Below are positions 58,449 to 64,000 of a stretch of DNA of 64,000 nt, piece by piece. Source of the stretch: Macrothele yani. Taxonomy: Eukaryota; Arthropoda; Arachnida; Araneae; Macrothelidae. The DNA lies in assembly GCA_039090855.1 (NCBI GenBank), contig CM077023.1:80637127-80701126 (forward strand). Direction: 5' to 3'. The stretch's first letter is position 1. The number at the start of each line of letters is the position of its first letter. The translations under genes and the position numbers were made by a program. The notes beneath the pieces were generated by a model. It was given only the letters and a program-made list of their open reading frames with translations. It ran no database searches and was not told where the DNA came from.

Positions 58449-59993
58449 TCATCATCATCATCATCATTGTCAACCATTATCAATCCACTGCTGGACGAAG
58501 GTCTCCCCAAGTTTCCTCCACAACGGTCTGTCTTGTGCCAGTCTCCTCCATGTCACTCCCGCATACTTTCGAATTTCATCCACCCATCTTCCATGTGGTC
58601 TTCTTCTGGGTCTTTTCCTGTCCCTTGGAATCCAATCTAAAATTTCGGCTGTCCATCGATGGTCTGTTCTTCTGGCAATATGTCCAGCCCATTGCCATTT
58701 CAGGGATTTAACTCTGATCATGATGTCTTCCACTCTTGTCATTTTTCGGATCCACGTGTTCCTCTTCTTATCTCTCCTGGTTACACCAAGCATGTACCTC
58801 TCCATGCTGCTTTGAGTTGTCTGCAGCCTTTGTATGTCTCTTTTAGCTAAGGTCCACGTTTCTGCACCATACGTAAGCACTGGAAGGATGCATTGGTAAA
58901 ACACTTTTCTTTTAAGACATAATGGCATATTGCTCTTGAAAATTATGCTGTTTCTTCCAAAAGCTCTCCAGGCAAGTTTTGTACGCCGATTAATTTCTTC
59001 ACCAATGTGACCCTCACTTGATATCTGCTGTCCAAGATAAACGTACGTGTCTGTTATCTCCAGCTTTTCTCCATCAATCGATAAATCTTCATTTCTTGTA
59101 AAAGCATTGTACATCACTTTTGTCTTCTGAAAGTTCATTTTTAATCCCACTTCTTTACTCTTGTCAGCAAGTTCCTGGATCATACTCTGTAGCTCTGATG
59201 GGGTAGTTGCAAAAATGACTATGTCATCAGCAAAACGAAGGTGGGTTAGATAATCTCCATTAATCTTTATCCCTTTGTTTTCCCAGTTCAGTGATTGAAA
59301 GACATTTTCCAATGTGGCATTAAACAGCTTCGGATATATGGTGTCACCTTGTCTCACTCCTTTTCCAATTTTTATGTGTGTTGTATTTTCAAACAGCCGA
59401 ATCTTTGCACTTGCATTTTCATAGATGTTATTAATAATATTAATGTATGCATCTTCAATACCGCAGGATTTCAGAGCCATTGCAACTGCTGATGGTTTCA
59501 CCGAATCAAAGGCTTTTTCATAATCGATAAAAGCCATGCACAATGGAAGCTCATATTCCCTCGCTCTTTCAATTAGTTCTCTCAGTACGTGGATATGATC
59601 TATTGTGCTGTAGCCACTCCTGAATCCAGCTTGTTCTCTCGGTTGAGCCATGTCCAGTGTCACCTTCAAGCGGTGTGAAAGAACTTTAGTGAAGATTTTA
59701 TAAACCACTGATAGGAGGCTGATAGGTCTGTAGTTCCTGAGATCCTCAATGTCACCTTTTTTATGTAGCAAGATCATTGTAGCGTTGTTCCAATCCTCAG
59801 GAATTTTCCCTTCATTAAGGCATCGAGTGAAAATTTGGGCGAGTACTGTTTCGATTTCTCCACTTGCTTCTTGTATGATGTCTACAGTAATTCCATCTTC
59901 TCCTGGATCTTTTCCCCGCTTCATGTTCTTGATTGCATGTGCAACTTCTGCTGGAAGGACTGGAAGAACTCTGGTACTGGGCACAGAAAACCC
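58449..59993 (-). mobile_element. RTE-clade LINE, 5'-truncated
   Basis: The 3' end is marked by an (ATC)n tract at 58447-58469 on the plus strand, that is (GAT)n on the element's own strand. The coding part covers reverse transcriptase through C-terminus. The 5' end is lost at about 59993, where a stop codon lies just upstream of the frame. The endonuclease domain is absent. Related 3' stubs lie at 5764, 48444 and 62637, and possibly 20005. Confidence 0.92.
58470..59984 (-). CDS. RTE LINE reverse transcriptase, intact C-terminal 504 codons
   Basis: The reverse transcriptase would copy LINE RNA at a nicked target. Visible blocks: MKRGKDPGEDGITVDIIQEA (residues 21-40), RNYRPISLLSVVYKIFTKVL (83-102), EQAGFRSGYSTIDHI (117-131), motif A CMAFIDYEKAFDSV (149-162), GKGVRQGDTIYPKLFNATLE (207-226), catalytic FADD (251-254), then a GLKMNFQKTKVMYN block and the RTE-typical C-terminus with RRDKKRNTWIRKM, WQWAGHIARRTDHRW and FVQQWIDNG. 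The first codon is GTG, so this is not a real start. The true ORF began upstream in the lost 5' part. No stop or frameshift in 504 codons suggests a recent insertion. By itself it cannot retrotranspose, as it lacks the endonuclease. Confidence 0.93.
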   Translation of the reverse strand: MPSTRVLPVLPAEVAHAIKNMKRGKDPGEDGITVDIIQEASGEIETVLAQIFTRCLNEGKIPEDWNNATMILLHKKGDIEDLRNYRPISLLSVVYKIFTKVLSHRLKVTLDMAQPREQAGFRSGYSTIDHIHVLRELIERAREYELPLCMAFIDYEKAFDSVKPSAVAMALKSCGIEDAYINIINNIYENASAKIRLFENTTHIKIGKGVRQGDTIYPKLFNATLENVFQSLNWENKGIKINGDYLTHLRFADDIVIFATTPSELQSMIQELADKSKEVGLKMNFQKTKVMYNAFTRNEDLSIDGEKLEITDTYVYLGQQISSEGHIGEEINRRTKLAWRAFGRNSIIFKSNMPLCLKRKVFYQCILPVLTYGAETWTLAKRDIQRLQTTQSSMERYMLGVTRRDKKRNTWIRKMTRVEDIMIRVKSLKWQWAGHIARRTDHRWTAEILDWIPRDRKRPRRRPHGRWVDEIRKYAGVTWRRLAQDRPLWRKLGETFVQQWIDNG

Positions 59994-60370
59994 TAATTAC
60001 GCCTCTGTGCACGTTCATCAAGTTTGATGCTCTATGTCGATTTGAAACGGGAAAATGTTTTCTTTAATCGAACGTGTCTTCCTCATTACACTTTCCTTTT
60101 AAACTTTCCTTTCCTCATTACACCAAGTTCATTGTTACGTCTACGTGTTAACCACACTGTTTAGCTACAGTTCTATTTAACTAATTTCTCTGGTGATTGA
60201 TGATAATGAATTCGATTTTGCATCAGCAGAGGTAATCGTGTTTATTGATTCAATGTATGTTTTTAATATACTGCCTCTGATGCATTACCAGTGCTGGTTA
60301 TCAAGAGAAAAAGCACTTTTCCCTATATTATGCAATTAATTTTACACTTTTAAAGGGATTTCTACAGTAC
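59994..60370. other. Spacer without recognised gene
   Basis: AT-rich, with no recognised feature. Confidence 0.45.
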
Positions 60371-61205
60371 CAGAGGCGCCAACTTCACCAAATTATTGGG
60401 GGGGGCAAGCGTGAAGAGATCAGACGTGGGAGGGCCACGTCTCTTCCATTACCCTGAGGAAAATAAAAGCGGGGGCAAAAAGATAAGCTACGAGATTCGA
60501 CGTATATTTTAAAACGCAATTGCTCATCAGAAAATAAACAAGATAACAGAAATATCCGTTTGCTAAATATTAGTATTTCAAAAAATAAAATTCAGCCTGT
60601 GATTTTATAAAAATATCCAGAGGGATTTCATTTACAAACGTTTATAAAAAAAATGAGAAACTAGTGCAGTTACTCAAACAAAGAACGAGAAGCGCAAAAA
60701 AGTAAATAGATAAATAAAGGCACTAGAGACTATAAGTTTCTGTACTTTTTTTTTTTTTTTGATGATTGTTTTAAACATTTACCATATATCACGAGAACAT
60801 GTCAGACACAATATAGGACTGGCAATCAAGTATTTTATCAAATGAGCAATGCTGAATATGGGAAACATTTTTTTTACTTTTTTTGTTATTTATTAATTTT
60901 TTGGAAATAAATTGCTTTGACGTCATAAGGTGGAGCTTAGTCCATCTTATAAAGAATAATACATTTCTATAAAGGAAAGAGGTGCAATTTTTGCAATTAG
61001 CACAGCACATAATAGCTGAATAGCATGGGAAAAAACATTTTCTCTATAGAAATATTTCAACTCACGCATTTCGAAAAAGACAGATGCACATAAAAATCAA
61101 AACTTATTTAATTGAACAGGACGAAAAATATTGGGTGGGCATTGCCCCTCAGTAAAATTATTGAGGGGGAAAGATTAACCTTTGCCGCCCCCAGTCGGCG
61201 CCTAT
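60371..61205. mobile_element. hAT-like non-autonomous element (about 835 bp)
   Basis: Left end CAGAGGCGCCAACT and right end the inverse of CATAGGCGCCGACT, 12 of 14 matching. G-rich subterminal stretches lie near both ends (ttattggggggggcaag, ttattgagggggaaag). Flanking 8-mers tacagtac and tagttcac match at only four positions, so the target duplication is not convincing. No transposase is present. Confidence 0.6.
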
Positions 61206-62636
61206 GTAGTTCACGTATCTATAAAGCACTTATTTTGAATCTTTTGCACCGACATAAATCACCAAAAAATAAGTTTTGGGTTGTTCCGCCATTTGGCCAT
61301 TGCCACGAGTTCACCTGGGTGTTCAATAGGTTGGGTAGATACAAAGCGAAAGCTGTTTTTTCTTTTCTTTTTTTCTGACAATTATATTGTTTTCCTCTCT
61401 TTCCTGACTCATCCTGTAGTTGGCGTTGTCACCGTACGCATGGTCCATGTATCTTTGGAACTCAATACTCACTCACTCCCGATGAGGTATATCTGATCAT
61501 TCCGTTCATTGCAGCGGCCTTCTTTCTCCCCATGGCGGTGTCAAGTTCACAGCACAGACTGTAACATTATAAATCTTCTCAGTGTGTCGACCTCAGTCAG
61601 TTACTATTGTGAAATTGTTTCGGGACGTGACATCTGCTATCGATCCGTGAGTTTGAGGGCAAGAATTTACTGAAATTCTTGTTGTCGTAAGGTAGTCTTA
61701 TATTTCCTTATCTGACTTCACCAACGAAAATCTCACAAACCTTACCTCAGTTAAACCTGTCCCAAATAGGTTGCTTTTGAAACTAAATAATTCTACAGTT
61801 GGAAAACAACATGTTATTACAAATCTAAACTGGTGACTAGACCATAAAAGCGGACATTGATAAAATTAAAATTCAACAACGCATGTTAATTCTGATCTGC
61901 ATTTTGTTCATTTACCGGAGATGTTAGGCTTCATTTTTGTTTTTCACCCATCTCGCCTATCCGAGACAAGATGATTTTCTTTAATTACATTTTGAGGTGA
62001 AAGCTGATTTTCAACGCTTTATTTTTTAAATTCTTTCTCGATGTTACTAACAACTCCCTGTTACATTTCTATTATTTTTTAATTCTTCTTTCTGTGTGGT
62101 TTTAATGGCGTTAGCTGGAATAAAATTCTTAATGTAGTTCGTACTACCAAAGCTATCGAAGCTCTTCGTGCATTGTCATGCCGGTTATTCTGATATCTGA
62201 AACTCACTAATTATTTAATACCTCTTTACCTACCGAATGGCTTTTTCAGACAGCAATTCTTCAGCAAGCAGGAGATCAACAAACGTAAAACTTGTCTCCA
62301 TATAAATAGTACTTGACCGTTCTCCAAATTATGCGAATCCCACTGACATTTTCCTTTAGTAAAGAAAATGGAAAAGGTTATTTAAATATCAATTACCGTT
62401 TTATTCGGAATCTTCGTAGATCACTAATGACTGTCTGAACTTTTTCGTTAATATCAATCAGCGGTTGATGCTTTTATCTAATTTGTCACCAGATTTCTTA
62501 ATTACCACTTTGAGAAGTGTAAATCAAAAGATTTAAATTAAATCTGAAAGGATTTCACATCTGACGTCAAGGTTTTCGGAAGAAACCTAAATTGCGTAAT
62601 AACTCTTCTTATTTGATCTTTTGAGCTACATAATAT
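61206..62636. other. Unique stretch without recognised gene
   Basis: Slightly less AT-rich between 61250 and 61560. ORFs are short and without motif. Confidence 0.45.
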
Positions 62637-62753
62637 ATCATCATCATCATCATCATCGTCAACCATTATCAATCCGCTGCTGGATGAAAACCTCTCCAAA
62701 TTTCTTCCACAACTGCAACTGTCTGTCTTGAGCCTGTCTCCTTCATGTCACTC
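62637..62753 (-). mobile_element. RTE LINE 3' stub
   Basis: An (ATC)n tract is followed by caaccattatcaatccgctg and about 90 bp more of the LINE 3' end. It runs into a (TA)n tract at 62753-62771. Confidence 0.8.
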
Positions 62754-62771
62754 TATATATATATATATATA

Positions 62772-63992
62772 CACAGTCGAGTCACATTATTGTGACCACC
62801 TCCTACTTTTGACGTCAACGTCAACAGCGCGTAGCCAGTGAAAGATGGCTCGTGTCGTGAGCTGGCTTGGAGGGTATATAAGGTGTGCTGTAGACATTCT
62901 GAAAACATATCACTCGTTGCTGTCATGGATAAAAGGATCGATTTATCAGATTTACAAAAAGGGATGATTATCGGCTTTCGGGCCAAGGGTGGCAGTATTT
63001 CTGAAACAGCGCAGTTCGTGAACTGTTCGTGTGCTGCTGTGGTTAAAGAGTATCGTGATTGGAGAAATGGCACCATTGCGAATAAGCGATGTGGAAACTG
63101 CGGAACACCACGTGCCATTGATGTGAGAGGTGAACGTCGGCTTCGAAGGTTCGTGAGGGCCGATCGACACGCTACAGTGGAGCAACTCACTGGCCGAATG
63201 AACCAGGAGGCTACTGGAAGTGTGTCTAAAACGACAATTCAGCGAACCCTGCTGCGTATGGCGCTCCGATGCAGGCTGATGGGCACTGCGCCTATGGTAA
63301 CGAAGGTGCATCGTCAGAAAAGGCTTACATTTGCACTGCAGTATCGTAATTGGACCTCCGATGATTGGCAAAGGATTGCCTTCTCCGATGAGTCACGTTT
63401 TCTGCTTCACCGAACGGATGGACGTTGGCATATAAGACGAGAAACATCGGAGAACAAACACTCTTCAACCATTGATGGAAGAACACAAGCTGGTGGCTGC
63501 AGCGTTATGGTCTAGGAAATGTTTTCGGACATTCCCTGGGTCTACTCATACCTGTGGAAGGCACTGTGGATCGAATTCGTTATGAATCCATCTTTGCAGA
63601 CCACGTACACCCATACATGTTAATTGCCTTCCCTGGGGGGGGGGGGATCTTTCAGCACGACAATGGGATGCGTCACACAGCTAGAAATGTTCGAGAGTGG
63701 TTGGAATAGCACGATGGAGACTTCAAAGTACTTCCCTGACTCCCTAATTCCCCAGAATTAAACCCAATTGAGCATCTGTGGGACCTCCTCGATCGTGTTG
63801 TTCGCTCTACGTATTCTCCACCATGCACTCTCCACGAGCTGTAGATGTACTGCAGTCAGCATGGCTCCACATACCTGTGAGCACCCTAACACCTTATTGA
63901 GTCACTCCCAGCCCGTCTGGCTGCTGCCCGCGCTGCACACGGCGGTTACTCTGGATATTAGCTGGTGGTCACAATAATGGGACTCTACCGTG
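62772..63992 (+). mobile_element. Tc1-like transposon, second family (1221 bp)
   Basis: Terminal repeats: left CACAGTCGAGTCACATTATT followed by gtgaccacc. The right end read inversely is CACGGTAGAGTCCCATTATT followed by gtgaccacc. TA flanks both ends (62770-62771, 63993-63994). One transposase gene is on the plus strand, decayed. Confidence 0.93.
62925..63961 (+). pseudogene. Tc1-like transposase, second family, inactivated
   Basis: MDKRIDLSDLQKGMIIGFRA starts the protein; an upstream in-frame ATG at 62838 lies in the 5' region. A helix-turn-helix (SISETAQFVNCSCAAVVKEY) and a second DNA-binding part (TGSVSKTTIQRTLLRMALRC) follow. Catalytic blocks: IAFSDESRFLLHRTDGRWHI, GIFQHDNGMRHTARNVREW, SPELNPIEHLWDLL. 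All three acidic residues remain, with 36 positions between second D and E counting two in-frame stops. Damage: VMVW became VMV-stop at 63513, a frameshift of about two bases lies near 63530, stops occur at about 63706 and 63737, and another stop precedes the end. A 9-G run (63638-63646) may have slipped. The last codons read GGYSGY-stop at 63959-63961. Confidence 0.92.
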
Positions 63993-64000
63993 TATATATG

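Noticed and set aside
58244..58711. Plus-strand 155-codon ORF
   Set aside because: Its second half is antisense to the RTE reverse transcriptase and the first half has no recognisable motif. The (ATC)n tract encodes the Ile/Ser run.
62753..63371. Minus-strand ORFs of 139-145 codons
   Set aside because: They are antisense to the Tc1 transposase, which has clear family motifs on the plus strand.

Overview
The window looks like repeat-rich, AT-rich nuclear DNA of an arthropod, most likely a chelicerate such as a spider. The reasons are the absence of any bacterial gene organisation, many degraded eukaryotic transposons (Tc1/mariner, hAT, RTE-clade LINE, Penelope-like element, tRNA-derived SINEs), an insertion that looks like mitochondrial large-subunit rRNA, and animal-type promoter motifs. 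The species assignment is inference. No complete host protein-coding gene is visible.

Layout. 1-1690: a tandem array of ~155-bp monomers in a three-monomer higher-order pattern, each monomer carrying a CTCF-like core. 1972-3660: a foldback element (FB1) whose loop holds an antisense mitochondrial 16S-like fragment. 6383-6957 and 12558-13119: two copies of a dispersed repeat, each with three DR1-type nuclear-receptor motifs. 8634-9828: a complete but dead Tc1-like element. 10605-13437: a mariner relic split by a hAT element and by the second DR1 repeat. 15590-18098: a second foldback (FB2) holding a MITE and a SINE. 18820-24404: a nest of SINEs, two Tc1 relics, a Penelope-like reverse transcriptase and a hAT element.

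24405-46360 is mostly quiet unique DNA with old SINEs, a palindromic MITE, several near-perfect hairpins and, at about 33000-33450, a cluster of ETS, YY1, GC-box and CCAAT motifs followed by splice-like signals. This is the best candidate for a host promoter. 46360-54500 has more SINEs, an RTE LINE copy with a twin-priming type 5' inversion and an ORF interrupted in frame by a SINE. 54515-56868 is a third foldback (FB3) carrying a truncated Tc1. 58449-59993 is a 5'-truncated RTE copy with an intact 500-codon reverse-transcriptase frame. 60371-61205 is a hAT-like element and 62772-63992 a second Tc1 family, nearly full length.

Most of the recognisable sequence is mobile DNA at different stages of decay, and nested insertions give a relative order of events. 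The points most worth following are the foldback family with shared ~16-bp terminal iterations, the two repeat families that disseminate regulatory-factor motifs (CTCF-like and DR1), and the candidate promoter near 33 kb.
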